In this document: positions 10,571 to 20,160 of the stretch, piece by piece
Layout of the letters: the number at the start of each line of letters is the position of its first letter
How positions within the stretch are numbered: position 1 is the first letter of the stretch
Assembly (NCBI GenBank): GCA_025355005.1
Contig: JANXLV010000208.1
Coordinates: 1 to 64,000 of the forward strand
Direction of reading: 5' to 3'
DNA length: 64,000 nt
Source: Myxococcales bacterium
GTDB lineage: Bacteria; Myxococcota_A; Polyangia; Polyangiales; Polyangiaceae
Notes under the pieces: model-generated
Told to the model about the DNA's origin: nothing
What the model saw: only the letters and a program-made list of their open reading frames with translations
Database searches by the model: none
Program-made: the position numbers and the translations under genes

Positions 10571-11100
10571 GACTGATCGCCCTTGGTCAGCGCAAACACG
10601 CCGAAGAGGCGCGACGCGGCCTCTGTACCTCCGTCGCCGTCCATGGGAGCGCTGCGAAACATTCGCACCTCGATGTCGGACGACTGAAGAAGCGACACGA
10701 CGACCGTGGCGTCCGACTTGTCGTTTCCATCGCCGTTGGGGCGCGCGACATACACGAAATTCTTCACGCGGCCTTCGCCGAAGTTGAGCGTGGAGAGCGG
10801 ATCGTGAAATAGCTCCGGTATGGGGCGCAGCGGCTCGGCCCGGAAGCGCCCGTCGGATGTGGAGATGACGCCAGGGCTGTCCTGGAGGTGATCCGTGTCG
10901 AGCGTCAGGCAGACCTTCGTGTCGCCCGGAAACCCGCTCCGGACGAACGCGCCGGTGGCGATAGCGCCCTGATAGCTGCCACCGCCAGAGGTGGAGAAGC
11001 GCGACAGATCCCTGCACCCCATCGCACCCATCGCGGCCGTCACGAGCAAAGCGCACGCCAATGAAGAAGTGACCCGAGAAGAAGTGACCCGAGACCTCAT
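10558..11100 (-). CDS. Small lipoprotein of unknown function
   Basis: 180 residues with a signal ending in a lipobox-like GAMGC, so probably lipid-anchored. The mature part has a Ser/Gly stretch and strand-rich sequence (KVCLTLDTD, VKNFVYVARPNGDG) with few cysteines. Its ATG overlaps the stop of the TPR/HEAT gene (ATGA at 11097-11100) and its end overlaps tsaD by 13 nt, so the three genes form one transcript. No family is recognised. Confidence 0.72.
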   Translation of the reverse strand: MRSRVTSSRVTSSLACALLVTAAMGAMGCRDLSRFSTSGGGSYQGAIATGAFVRSGFPGDTKVCLTLDTDHLQDSPGVISTSDGRFRAEPLRPIPELFHDPLSTLNFGEGRVKNFVYVARPNGDGNDKSDATVVVSLLQSSDIEVRMFRSAPMDGDGGTEAASRLFGVFALTKGDQSCSF

Positions 11101-14100
11101 TTGCCCTTGGGATTGGCCGTCGCGCCGGGTCCGTCCAGGATCTCCTTTGCCGTCTCTCGCACGTGTGGCTCCGCATCCGTCGCCGCAACACCCTTCGCGA
11201 CCGCGCGCGCTCGCTCGTGATCACACTCGTCCAGTGCGACGAGCGCCGCCTCACGCACGATCGCGAACGGCTCGTCCTTGATGGCGCGCTCCAGGTGCGA
11301 GGCGGCGGCGTCCGTGACGGGGTCCTTTGCGCCGGCCTTGCCCACCCGACCCAGCGCCTGTGCGGCAAGCAGCCGCATGGACCATGCGTCGTGCTTCTTC
11401 ATGATGGACGCGACCGCATCCACGGTGGCCTGTGAAGGGTGCGCGCCCGTGGCCGACAACGCGATGCGCGCGACGTTGGGATCTTGATCCGTCAACGCCA
11501 GCGTCATTGCCTGCGCTGCCTCCTTGGATGGCGAACGCGCCAGGAAGACGATCGCGCGCGTGCGGATCTGCGAGTCGGGGTGACGCGCGAGCAGCACGAC
11601 CCCAGGCTCGATCTGCTGCGCCAACGTGCGGAGCTTTGCGCGCGCCTCGGGAGCGGCCGCGCTCTCGTCCGGGCTCAGGATCGGCATGAGGCCGTCCTCC
11701 TTCGCGAGCGCATCCAGCACGACGCGCGCACGATCACCCGACGTGGCCAGCGCGGCGTTCGCCGAGCGCGTGAGCGGCTCCGCGAACTGCGTGAGCACCA
11801 GCGCGCGCTCCTTCGCCGGGAGCTCCTTCGGAACGAGCTCCGCGATCACCGCGTCCGCGTCGAGCTGATCCTCCGGCACGGGCAGGAGATCCTTCGGCTC
11901 GTGCGCGTCTCGCGTGGCCAGGATGGTGAGGCCGAAGAGCGCGGCGCGTCGCAGCGTGTCGCCTTGCGGACGATTGCGATCGGAGCCGCTCTGCGCCGCG
12001 AACAGCGAGTCCGCGATGACCTGCGGCGTGCTCCGCTCCTCGGCGCGCCCACTCTTCGCCGACGAGAGGGACATGCGTGCCAGCGCCATCGCCGCCGCTG
12101 CGCGCGGGAGCGGCTCCTGCGACTCCGCGAGCGCCACGAGCGTCGGGGTCTCGGCGTCCGCGTTGAGCTCGGCGAGGGCATAGGCGGCGGCTGCACGTGC
12201 GACGGTGCCTGCGTCGGAAGAGCGGGCCGTCTGCGCCGCGAGCGGGATGCTTCCCTTGTCGTGCTGCGCGGCAAGACCGAGCAACGCGTAGGCGCGCATC
12301 TCCGGCGTCCCGCGCTCCGCGATCTTGCGAAGCAGCGGGATCGCGCGCTTGTCGGGGACCTTCGCGGCCGCCCACGCGGCGCCAACGGCGATGGTGTCGG
12401 TGGCGATCGCATCGAAGCCGAGCTTCTCCTGATCACGCGGAAAAAGCAGGGTTTCGTAGCGTGCGAGCATGGCCGGATCACGCAGTGCACCGCAGGCGAT
12501 CATCGCGCGCGCGCGCAGCGGTGTCTCTGCCGGACCGGTGGCGAAGGCGAAGAGCGGCGGCCCCGCGTTCTTGTTCTCCACGTAGCCGAGCACGTCGATC
12601 GCGACGCGCTGCTGCGTGCCGTCGCCGTCGGACAGCGCGTCGAGCAACGGCTTCATGGCGCGCGCACCGATGCGGACGAGCCGCGCGCGAGCCTCCTGCG
12701 CGTCCTTCGAGTTGCTACGGCGCACCTGCGCCACGAGCGCGTACGTGAGATTTCCGTACACCTCGACCAGCAGGCGCCGGTAGATGGGCCGCTGCGGATT
12801 GCCGATCGCCAGGGGCAAGAGCTCCTGCTCTAGTGACTCGAGCGTGCCGCGCCCGAGGTTGATCTGCATGGAGAGCCGAGCCGCGCGTGCGACCAGCTCC
12901 TCGTCCGGCGCGCCGCGCAACACGCGACGGAAGAGCCGGTCCGCGTCGTCCGTCTCGCCCTTCGCGAGGAGCAGATCCGCGAGCTCCAGGTAGACGATGA
13001 ACAGGCGATCGTTCTTGGAGATGGCGGCGCGGAACTCGATGATCGCCTTGTCCACGTCCTGGCGCGAGCGGTACATCTCGCCCAGGTGCTTGTGGCCCTC
13101 CGCGTCGTCGGGGTTCAGCTCCACGCCGCGAGCCGCGTACTTGATCGCGTCGTCGTCGCGATTGAGCTGCAGTGCGTACTGCGCCATGCGCTGGTACAGC
13201 TCGCGCGCGCGCTTGGGCTCGACCGTGACCAGCTTGTCGAGCAGCGCGATCGCCTCGGGCAGCTTGTTGTCCTGCACGAGCACGCGCTCGAGGGCAAGGT
13301 AGCTCTCGACGTCGCCAGGGGCCTTGTCGATGACCTTGCGGAGCGTGGACGCGGCGTCCGCGAGGTGCCGCAGGTGGATGTGCGCCTCCGCGAGCATGCG
13401 CCCTGCCTCGAGATCCGGTGGGACCTGATTGAAGCGCGAGTTGAGCGGCGCGATCTGGTCGGCCAGGATGCGCTCCAGGCTCCACAGCGTGACGATGCGG
13501 GAGCGTGCCTCGCGCGCGAGGATCGAGTCGCTCGCCTTCTGCGCCTTCTCCGACAGCTCTATCCAGATCTGGCGCGACTCCTTGTACTGATGCTTTCGCT
13601 CCAGCGCGCCGGCGAGCTGCTTCTTGAAGGGAGCGCTGTTCGGATCGAGCTGCACGGCCTCCTTGAACGCGGCCAGCGCGTCGTCCGCCATGTCGTGCTC
13701 GAGGTACACGTCGCCCAGCGCCGACAGCGCGCGCGCGCGCGGCGTGATCGTGGTGAGGATGCGTCGCCACGTGGCGATGGCCTGCGCCTTGTCGCCCTCC
13801 TGGAAGTAGTGGTCGCCCAGGTCCACGAGGTGCGAAGGGTCGTTCGAGCTCACCTGCGCCAGGCGCGAGAGCACCTTCAGCGACCGCTCGGCCTCGCCGA
13901 TGCGTCCATAGAAATCCGCGAGGCGCGAGAGGCTCTCCTCATCGCTCTGGGCGCGTGCCTCGAGCTCAGTGAGGAGCCGGAGCGCCCGCGTGCGATCGCC
14001 GCGCTGCATGAGCGCGTCGCACTGCTCGAACACGAACTGCGGGTTGTTCGGCGCGGCGCGGATCAGGCCTTCGTACTCGGCGATGGCGCGATCGAGCTCG

Positions 14101-15227
14101 CCCTGCGACTGCAAGACGCGAATGAGCTTCAGGCGAAGGTCGATGTGACGCGGGTTCAGCACGAGCGCCTTTTTGTAGGCGATCAGCGCGTTCGCGGGAT
14201 CGCCAGTCTCCTCGTAGAGACCGCCCAGGAGCGCGAGCCGCGCGAAGTCCGACGGGTGCTCGTCCTCGATCTGCTTGATGAGCACCGGGAGCTGCTGGTC
14301 GGCGCGGTAGATCTCCGTGATGGTCTCGTATATCTCGCCGCGGACCGCTGCCTCGCTGCCGCTGGCGGACAGCGCGCGCTTCAACGTCGCGATCGCCTCC
14401 TGGTTCTTGTGAGCCTTCGCCTGCGCGCGACCCAGGTCCTTCAGTGCGGGTGCGAGCGCGCGGTTGTCGCCGGCTGCCGCGGTGACGAGATCCTTGAACT
14501 CGACCTCGGCCTTCTCATACTCGCCGCGCGAGAAGAGCTCGCGGCCGAGCTCACCGCGCACGAACAAGGATGTAGACTGCATCTTCACGAGCTGCGCGTG
14601 GTAGCCCTTGGCGCCGCCGAAATCCTTCGCGTCCAGCGCGATGGTCATGAGCGTACGGAGCGTCTGCTCCTTGTCCGCGGCGACCGTCTGCAGCAGAAGC
14701 GCCTGCTCGTAGCGTGTGCGCGCGGGCGCCACGTCGCCGCGATCCTGGAGCAGGTGAGCGAGCGCGAGCACCGCCGCAGCGTCGTTCGCCTTCTGTGCGA
14801 TCGCCTTCTCCAGCGTCTTGATCGCGTCGTCCGCGCGTCCGTCGAGCTTGTAGACGCCGGCAAGAGTGACCGTGGACGCGTACTGATCGGCGCCGGCCAC
14901 AGCGGCGCGTGCCTCGAAGTCGGCCACGAGCTTCACGATGTTGCCGTCGCGCTCGCGATAGAGCTGTGCAAGACGCTGGAGCGGAAACGGCGAGCCCGGC
15001 TGCGTGAGGACGATGCGCGTGTAGCGATCGATGAGCGCCTGCTGCGTCGCCCCGGGCGAAACGGGCGGCGCCGGAGGTCTCCCACCCGCGGGCGGCCTTC
15101 CACCGGCGGGAGGACGTCCTCCAGACGGCGGCTTCTTGCGACCACGAGGGTCGAAGTCCTGGGCGTGGACCACGCTGCCCGTGACGAGCACGAGGAGTAG
15201 GGCAAGCAGCGGGGTTCGCCTTCGCAT
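11097..15227 (-). CDS. Very large periplasmic TPR and HEAT-repeat protein
   Basis: 1376 residues with a cleavable signal peptide (cleavage near VVHAQ). A short tandem GGRPPA linker (about residues 36-53) comes next. A long array of TPR helices fills roughly residues 60-870 (for example LRLKLIRVLQSQGELDRA, ALERVLVQDNKLPEAIALL). The C-terminal third has HEAT-like repeats with recurring DALSDGDGTQQRVAIDVLG-type units. It has no enzyme motif and looks like a scaffold. It heads the operon with the small lipoprotein and tsaD. Its start is only 14 bp from the divergent DUF362 gene, so the promoters must overlap coding sequence. Confidence 0.85.
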   Translation of the reverse strand: MRRRTPLLALLLVLVTGSVVHAQDFDPRGRKKPPSGGRPPAGGRPPAGGRPPAPPVSPGATQQALIDRYTRIVLTQPGSPFPLQRLAQLYRERDGNIVKLVADFEARAAVAGADQYASTVTLAGVYKLDGRADDAIKTLEKAIAQKANDAAAVLALAHLLQDRGDVAPARTRYEQALLLQTVAADKEQTLRTLMTIALDAKDFGGAKGYHAQLVKMQSTSLFVRGELGRELFSRGEYEKAEVEFKDLVTAAAGDNRALAPALKDLGRAQAKAHKNQEAIATLKRALSASGSEAAVRGEIYETITEIYRADQQLPVLIKQIEDEHPSDFARLALLGGLYEETGDPANALIAYKKALVLNPRHIDLRLKLIRVLQSQGELDRAIAEYEGLIRAAPNNPQFVFEQCDALMQRGDRTRALRLLTELEARAQSDEESLSRLADFYGRIGEAERSLKVLSRLAQVSSNDPSHLVDLGDHYFQEGDKAQAIATWRRILTTITPRARALSALGDVYLEHDMADDALAAFKEAVQLDPNSAPFKKQLAGALERKHQYKESRQIWIELSEKAQKASDSILAREARSRIVTLWSLERILADQIAPLNSRFNQVPPDLEAGRMLAEAHIHLRHLADAASTLRKVIDKAPGDVESYLALERVLVQDNKLPEAIALLDKLVTVEPKRARELYQRMAQYALQLNRDDDAIKYAARGVELNPDDAEGHKHLGEMYRSRQDVDKAIIEFRAAISKNDRLFIVYLELADLLLAKGETDDADRLFRRVLRGAPDEELVARAARLSMQINLGRGTLESLEQELLPLAIGNPQRPIYRRLLVEVYGNLTYALVAQVRRSNSKDAQEARARLVRIGARAMKPLLDALSDGDGTQQRVAIDVLGYVENKNAGPPLFAFATGPAETPLRARAMIACGALRDPAMLARYETLLFPRDQEKLGFDAIATDTIAVGAAWAAAKVPDKRAIPLLRKIAERGTPEMRAYALLGLAAQHDKGSIPLAAQTARSSDAGTVARAAAAYALAELNADAETPTLVALAESQEPLPRAAAAMALARMSLSSAKSGRAEERSTPQVIADSLFAAQSGSDRNRPQGDTLRRAALFGLTILATRDAHEPKDLLPVPEDQLDADAVIAELVPKELPAKERALVLTQFAEPLTRSANAALATSGDRARVVLDALAKEDGLMPILSPDESAAAPEARAKLRTLAQQIEPGVVLLARHPDSQIRTRAIVFLARSPSKEAAQAMTLALTDQDPNVARIALSATGAHPSQATVDAVASIMKKHDAWSMRLLAAQALGRVGKAGAKDPVTDAAASHLERAIKDEPFAIVREAALVALDECDHERARAVAKGVAATDAEPHVRETAKEILDGPGATANPKGK

Positions 15228-15241
15228 CGGTTCCAGAGTAG

Positions 15242-17326
15242 ATGCTATCGCGTTTGAATTCTTGGACGAAGCTCCTCATCGACGGCGGGTTTCTCGCCTT
15301 CCGCACCTTCTGGCTCGCCTTCTGCCTCGCCTACCTGCCTGCATGTTCACGGTCCTGCGGCGGGTCCGCGGCGAATGAAGCAGACGCGGGAAGCAGAGAT
15401 GCGTCATGGGCGTTGTCGGCGGGAGCCGCCGGAAGCGATGGAAGCGCAGGCGTGGACGTCGTCGCGGCAGCCTCTCCAGGCGTTCCCGGCCTTCCCGAGG
15501 CACCCACGAACGACGTGCTCACTGGCGGCACCGTCGACGGTGCAGCGCTGCGCGAGAAGAATCGCGCGCGCCTGTCGAAGGACCGTTCGGCCGTCGCGCT
15601 CATTCGTGGCGACGACGTGCGGGCGCTCGGCATGCACATCTGCGAGGCGAAGGTCCCGCAGCGGGCGAAGGACACCCGGATCCTCATCAAGCCGAACATG
15701 GGCGGCTTCGAGTGGTTCCGCGATCCGGCGAAGAACGGCGGTGACGACGGTCTCTCCGGCCGCATCACGCAGCCAGAGTTCGTGCGCGGGATCGTGCACT
15801 GCCTGAAGGCGCGCGGTCACACCAGGATCACGATCGCGGAAGGGTGGGGCGCCACGCACAAGGACTGGGAGCACCTCATTCGCGCCTCCGGGTACGAGGC
15901 AATGGCGAAGGAAGAGGGCGTTCCGCTCGTCGCCATGGACGACGACGGTGTGTTCGACGTGGAGGGAGACAAGCCGGGGAAGCCGCTCGCCGTCACGGGC
16001 ATGGAGAAGACGCGCATGCCGAAGGTGCTGCTCCCCAAGATTCTGGCGGAGCACCTGGACGGCGGTCTCTTCATCTCGGCGCCCAAGCTCAAGGTTCATC
16101 GCTTCGGCGTGGTCTCCATCGGCATCAAGGGAATGCAGGGCGTGGTCATGACGAGCGACGCCTCGCCCGCGTTCCACCAGAAATGGCGCTCGCACCGTGA
16201 GCTGTCGGCGGCGCTCCTTGCGGGCAAGCAAGGCGATGCGGACGCGCGGCCGAAGTACGTCGCGTCGCTGGAGGTGTTCGCGGAGCGCATGACGGACATG
16301 CTGGAGCTGGCGGCGCCAGACGTGGTGCTCGCAGAGGGCGCGCCTGCGATGGGAGGCGACGGCTTCGGCAAGCGCTTCCCGGTGGCCGAACACGTCGCGC
16401 TGGGCGGCACGAACGCGATCCTGGTCGATCGCATCGGGGCTCAATTTCTCGGCCTATGGGACAACGCGGCGCTCGGTCGCGAGCTCCTCGGACACCGGAC
16501 GTCGCCCCTCATCGAGATCGCTGCGAAGCGGTTCGGCGTGGACATCTCTTCGCCTGCTGTGGAGGGGGACGGCGCATCACTCCTCGCGAAGCGGCGTCCT
16601 GCGCGTCTGCTCGGTATGGCCGGCTTCGAGATCAAGGACGACGCATCCACGAGCGAGAACGTGGAATCGGGCGACGGTGGAGTCACACTTCCAGAGCTCT
16701 CCGCCGCGCGCGCCAGCACACCCCTCGTCATCGACGGCAACGCAAATGAGGACGCATGGCGGGCCGCGACGCCGATCACCTTCGATACGAACACCCGCGG
16801 TGAGCACACGGGCACCACCACCACGGTGCGCGCGCTCTGGTCACCAACGTCCGTGACGTTCGCGATCGACATGGACGGCGCAGCCTTCAATGTCGACGAG
16901 TCACGCCCGAAGGACACGGAGCGCGAGCACCTCTACGAGGAGGACTGTGCGGAGATCTTCCTCGGTCCCGATCCCGGGCGCCTCACGCACTACTTCGAGA
17001 TGGAGGTCGGGCCGCTTGGGCACTTCTTCGACATCGAGATCGATCGCGCGGCGAAGAGCGCAAGCAAGAAGAGCGACGTCACCTGGTCGGGCAAGCTCGA
17101 GATCGGCGCGCGTCCGGAGCGCGGCTCGCGTCGCGCCCACCTGGAGATCGCGATCCGTGCGCCAGAGGTCACGGCCGCGCTCGCACCGAACGCACGCCTT
17201 GCGCTCGGTCTGTTCCGCATGGAGGGAAAAGGTCCTCGCGCGTACCTCGCGTGGAGTCCCGCGCGCACGGAACGGCCGAATTTCCACGTCCCGGAGGCCT
17301 TCGGCACGTTGCGCCTCTCGCCCTGA
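15242..17326 (+). CDS. DUF362 lipoprotein with C-terminal CBM9-like domain
   Basis: 694 residues. The signal ends at a lipobox LPAC (Cys35). The central part (about 100-460) matches DUF362 by features such as TRILIKPNMGG, RITIAEGWG and LFISAPKLKVHRFGVVSIG. DUF362 proteins often sit beside ferredoxin-like modules, but no Cys cluster is present here. The C-terminal about 200 residues resemble family 9 carbohydrate-binding modules (VIDGNANEDAWRAATPITF, EDCAEIFLGPDP, YFEMEVGPLG, AYLAWSPAR, FHVPEAFGTLRL), as found in lipoprotein and xylanase CBM9-like domains. A surface carbohydrate-binding role is inferred. The acyl-CoA dehydrogenase gene follows after 19 nt. Confidence 0.85.
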   Translation: MLSRLNSWTKLLIDGGFLAFRTFWLAFCLAYLPACSRSCGGSAANEADAGSRDASWALSAGAAGSDGSAGVDVVAAASPGVPGLPEAPTNDVLTGGTVDGAALREKNRARLSKDRSAVALIRGDDVRALGMHICEAKVPQRAKDTRILIKPNMGGFEWFRDPAKNGGDDGLSGRITQPEFVRGIVHCLKARGHTRITIAEGWGATHKDWEHLIRASGYEAMAKEEGVPLVAMDDDGVFDVEGDKPGKPLAVTGMEKTRMPKVLLPKILAEHLDGGLFISAPKLKVHRFGVVSIGIKGMQGVVMTSDASPAFHQKWRSHRELSAALLAGKQGDADARPKYVASLEVFAERMTDMLELAAPDVVLAEGAPAMGGDGFGKRFPVAEHVALGGTNAILVDRIGAQFLGLWDNAALGRELLGHRTSPLIEIAAKRFGVDISSPAVEGDGASLLAKRRPARLLGMAGFEIKDDASTSENVESGDGGVTLPELSAARASTPLVIDGNANEDAWRAATPITFDTNTRGEHTGTTTTVRALWSPTSVTFAIDMDGAAFNVDESRPKDTEREHLYEEDCAEIFLGPDPGRLTHYFEMEVGPLGHFFDIEIDRAAKSASKKSDVTWSGKLEIGARPERGSRRAHLEIAIRAPEVTAALAPNARLALGLFRMEGKGPRAYLAWSPARTERPNFHVPEAFGTLRLSP

Positions 17327-17345
17327 CTCGTTACCGTTGCAGGCG

Positions 17346-19022
17346 ATGTCATTCATCCAGACGCCTCCCAGCCTCGAGAATCAATTCGACGACGACCGCG
17401 TGCTCAAGTCCTACCTGGCGCGCCGTCTTCCAGGCGATGCGAAGGCGCGGATCGAAGATGAGCTTCGCGAGATGGGCGCGCTCGCGGTCGGCAGCCTCCT
17501 CACCTCGCTCCACGAGGAACGCCTCACGGAGCCGGAGCTCACGCAGTGGGACGCGTGGGGCAACCGCGTCGATCACATCGAGCTGAACGCGCACTGGAAG
17601 AAGGCGCGCGTGATCGCCGCGGAGAAGGGCGTCGTCGCCACGGGCTACGAGAACAAGACGGGCGAGCTGTCGCGCGTGCACCAGTTCGCGCTCGCGTATC
17701 TCTTCGAGCCGAGCTCCGGCGTGTACTCGTGCCCGCTCGCGATGACGGATGGCGCGGCGAAGACGTTGCTGATGTCCGGCAACAAGACGCTCATCGACCG
17801 CGCACTACCGAAGCTCACGCATCGCGCGATCGCCGAGTCGTGGACGTCCGGGCAGTGGATGACGGAGCGGACGGGTGGGTCGGACGTCGCCATCAGTGAG
17901 ACCATCGCGAAGAAGGACGGGGACAACTACCGCCTCCACGGCACCAAATGGTTCACGTCGGCGACCACCAGCGAGATGGCGCTCACGCTCGGCCGGCCCG
18001 AGGGCAATCCTCCCGGCGGCGGCGGGCTCGCCCTCTTCTACGTGGAGACGCGCGACGCGAACAATCGCCTCAACGGGATCCAGATCAACCGCCTGAAGGA
18101 CAAGCTCGGCACGCGCATGGTGCCCACCGCAGAGCTCACCCTGGACGGCGCGCTCGCGATCCCGGTGAGCGGGGCCAAGGATGGCATCAAGAACATCACG
18201 CCCATGCTCGCGATCACGCGGACGTGGAATGCGGTCTGCGCGGCTTCGGCCATGCGTCGCGCGGTGGCGCTCGCGAAGGACTACGCAAAGAAGCGCGTTG
18301 CATTCGGGGCGAAGCTCTCCGAGAAGCCGCTGCACGTGGACACGCTTGCCGGGCTCGAGGCGGAGTATCAGGGCGCTTTCTTGCTCTCGTTCCGCGCGGT
18401 GGAGCTCCTCGGGCGCGAGGAAGCAAAGACCATCACGGAGGCGGAGGCGGCGCTCGCGCGGCTCCTGGTTCCGCTCGCGAAGCTGACCACTGGCAAGCAG
18501 GCCGTGCACGTCGCAAGCGAGACGCTCGAGGCGTTCGGCGGCGCTGGCTATGTCGAGGACACCGGCTTGCCGCGGCTCCTTCGTGATGCGCAGGTGCTCC
18601 CGATCTGGGAAGGCACGACGAATGTGCTCTCGCTCGACGTACTCCGCGCGCTCTCGCGGGACAAGACGGGTGAGCCGCTTGGCCCCATCGCGCGCGAGGT
18701 GCACCGGCTCACGGAGCGCGCAGAAGGCTCGGGCACGAAGGAAGCGGCGGACACCGCGCGGAGCGCAATTGCGCACGCGAGCACGTGGCTCGCGGAGACC
18801 TTCGTGAAGGGCATTCCGGAGGTGGAGCGGGGCGCGCGTCGCTTCGCGCTGACGCTGGGCCGCACCCTGGAGGTCGCGCTGCTGATCGACGAGGCCGCCT
18901 GGCAGAAGGAGAACGGACATCCTCCCGTTGCTGCTGCGGCTGCGCGCCGTCTCGCGAAGAACGGTATCGACCTGCTCACACAAGAGCCGTCGAGCGACGA
19001 CTCCGCGTTGCTCGTTCAGTGA
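17346..19022 (+). CDS. AidB-type acyl-CoA dehydrogenase
   Basis: 558 residues, longer than a typical 380-residue acyl-CoA dehydrogenase and matching the AidB/ACAD11-like group. It would use FAD to oxidise an acyl-CoA or related substrate. Landmarks are the flavin-binding GQWMTERTGGSDVA, LHGTKWFTSATTSEMAL, the arginine-bearing helix RRAVALAKDYAKKRVAFG, and the C-terminal DAQVLPIWEGTTNVLSLDVL, where AidB has the related IWEGSGNIMCLDVLR. The extra C-terminal helical domain also fits AidB. ATG 17346 is where homology begins. Its stop overlaps the convergent ferritin-like gene by 7 nt. The true substrate is unknown. Confidence 0.9.
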   Translation: MSFIQTPPSLENQFDDDRVLKSYLARRLPGDAKARIEDELREMGALAVGSLLTSLHEERLTEPELTQWDAWGNRVDHIELNAHWKKARVIAAEKGVVATGYENKTGELSRVHQFALAYLFEPSSGVYSCPLAMTDGAAKTLLMSGNKTLIDRALPKLTHRAIAESWTSGQWMTERTGGSDVAISETIAKKDGDNYRLHGTKWFTSATTSEMALTLGRPEGNPPGGGGLALFYVETRDANNRLNGIQINRLKDKLGTRMVPTAELTLDGALAIPVSGAKDGIKNITPMLAITRTWNAVCAASAMRRAVALAKDYAKKRVAFGAKLSEKPLHVDTLAGLEAEYQGAFLLSFRAVELLGREEAKTITEAEAALARLLVPLAKLTTGKQAVHVASETLEAFGGAGYVEDTGLPRLLRDAQVLPIWEGTTNVLSLDVLRALSRDKTGEPLGPIAREVHRLTERAEGSGTKEAADTARSAIAHASTWLAETFVKGIPEVERGARRFALTLGRTLEVALLIDEAAWQKENGHPPVAAAAARRLAKNGIDLLTQEPSSDDSALLVQ

Positions 19023-20158
19023 CTGAGCCCGAGCTCCACTGTCAGGCCATCGAGCAAGCGGCTCGCGACGTCGCGCGTGGGATGGCCGATCGCCGCGTCG
19101 TGCTCGCTCGGCATGCGTCGGGCGATCTCTTCGCGGAGGCTCGCCAGTGTCGCGTGCCGTGCCGCACGCACACGCGCAACGTCGTCCGCGCCCAGACGTG
19201 ACTCGGCCCACTCCGCAAGCGCCCACGACAGCGCGGCATGCGCGGCCTCGTCGCGTGCGATCCCGAGAAGCGTCTTGCGCATCGTGGGGTCCGCAGCGTG
19301 TGCCGCCTGATAGGCGAGCAGCGCGGCGCCGAACGTCTCGCGCACGCAGCCCTCGCTCGCGTTCTCCGCTGCGATGTCGACCAGCGAGCGCGTGGCTTGG
19401 GACGCGAGCCGCGCCTCTGCAACAATGGCACCGTGACGACGCGCCAGCGCACCGAAAACGCGCGCGTGACGACGTTCATCCGCGGCGGCCCTTCGCGCGG
19501 CCCTTCGCAAGCTCTTCGGCGCTCCGTTGCGCGTCAGCTCAGCCTCCATCCGCGCGAACGCGAGCACGGCGGCGCGCTCCTCGAACGCCATCTTTGCGAA
19601 GTAACGCCCGCTCGCGCTGGACGGACGGGCAACCCGCGTGGAGCACAAACCCGCAGGCCGTCGCCCACCACCGCCGATGCAGTCCGTGCACTGGACGCTG
19701 ACGTTCGCGTCGGGCACGTAGACATCCGCGCCGCAGCTGTCCGCGACGACCCAGCACCCGAGCTGCTGCGGCTGCGCGTCGAGGTCCGTGACGCTGAGCA
19801 CCTGACAGCCGCTGGTCCGAAGCACGCCCATGATGCCGCACGAGAGCTCGTAGGTGCAGTACGGGTCCGCGTAGGCATCCTGGTCGGCGTCGTATCCTGA
19901 GTCGTGCACGGTCACCGCGGAGGTGCAGTTCGCGTCGATGCCAGGCACGGCATCCTTGATCGCGCCGGCATCTGCCGCGCTCTCGACCGGGGCGGTCACG
20001 TCGGTGGCGTGGTCGACAGTGGCGTCGGTCCCGCCGTCGGCGCCGCTTCCGCCGCTGTCCGTTCCGCAGGCCTCCGCCACGGCGAGCGGCGCAAGCGTGG
20101 CGAGCAACGCGCCGATCAGTCGCTTGATCCGCCGCTCCTCTTTCGCAACGCTCCGCAT
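19016..20158 (-). CDS. Secreted or lipid-anchored protein with ferritin-like domain
   Basis: 380 residues. A basic N-terminus and hydrophobic stretch end at AEAC (Cys31), an imperfect lipobox. A Gly/Asp/Ala linker and a Cys-rich segment (Cys78-172, about ten Cys) follow. The last about 190 residues are all-helical. The diiron-type ligand pattern is EER (193-195), DERRH (227-231), E around 265-274 and DEAAH (303-307), the two ExxH pairs of ferritin-like four-helix bundles. Its ATG starts 2 nt after the stop of the second transglutaminase-like gene, so it is co-transcribed with that pair. An extracytoplasmic metal or oxidation function is inferred. Confidence 0.85.
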   Translation of the reverse strand: MRSVAKEERRIKRLIGALLATLAPLAVAEACGTDSGGSGADGGTDATVDHATDVTAPVESAADAGAIKDAVPGIDANCTSAVTVHDSGYDADQDAYADPYCTYELSCGIMGVLRTSGCQVLSVTDLDAQPQQLGCWVVADSCGADVYVPDANVSVQCTDCIGGGGRRPAGLCSTRVARPSSASGRYFAKMAFEERAAVLAFARMEAELTRNGAPKSLRRAARRAAADERRHARVFGALARRHGAIVAEARLASQATRSLVDIAAENASEGCVRETFGAALLAYQAAHAADPTMRKTLLGIARDEAAHAALSWALAEWAESRLGADDVARVRAARHATLASLREEIARRMPSEHDAAIGHPTRDVASRLLDGLTVELGLSH

Positions 20159-20160
20159 CC

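Noticed and set aside
10571..11368. N-terminal extension of TsaD to 617 residues
   Set aside because: The extra part is in the wrong frame over two other genes; TsaD homology begins at LGIESSCDETG.
13086..15200. Long plus-strand open frame opposite the TPR/HEAT gene
   Set aside because: Its composition is Arg/Leu/Val-rich without any motif, and the minus strand holds clear TPR repeats.
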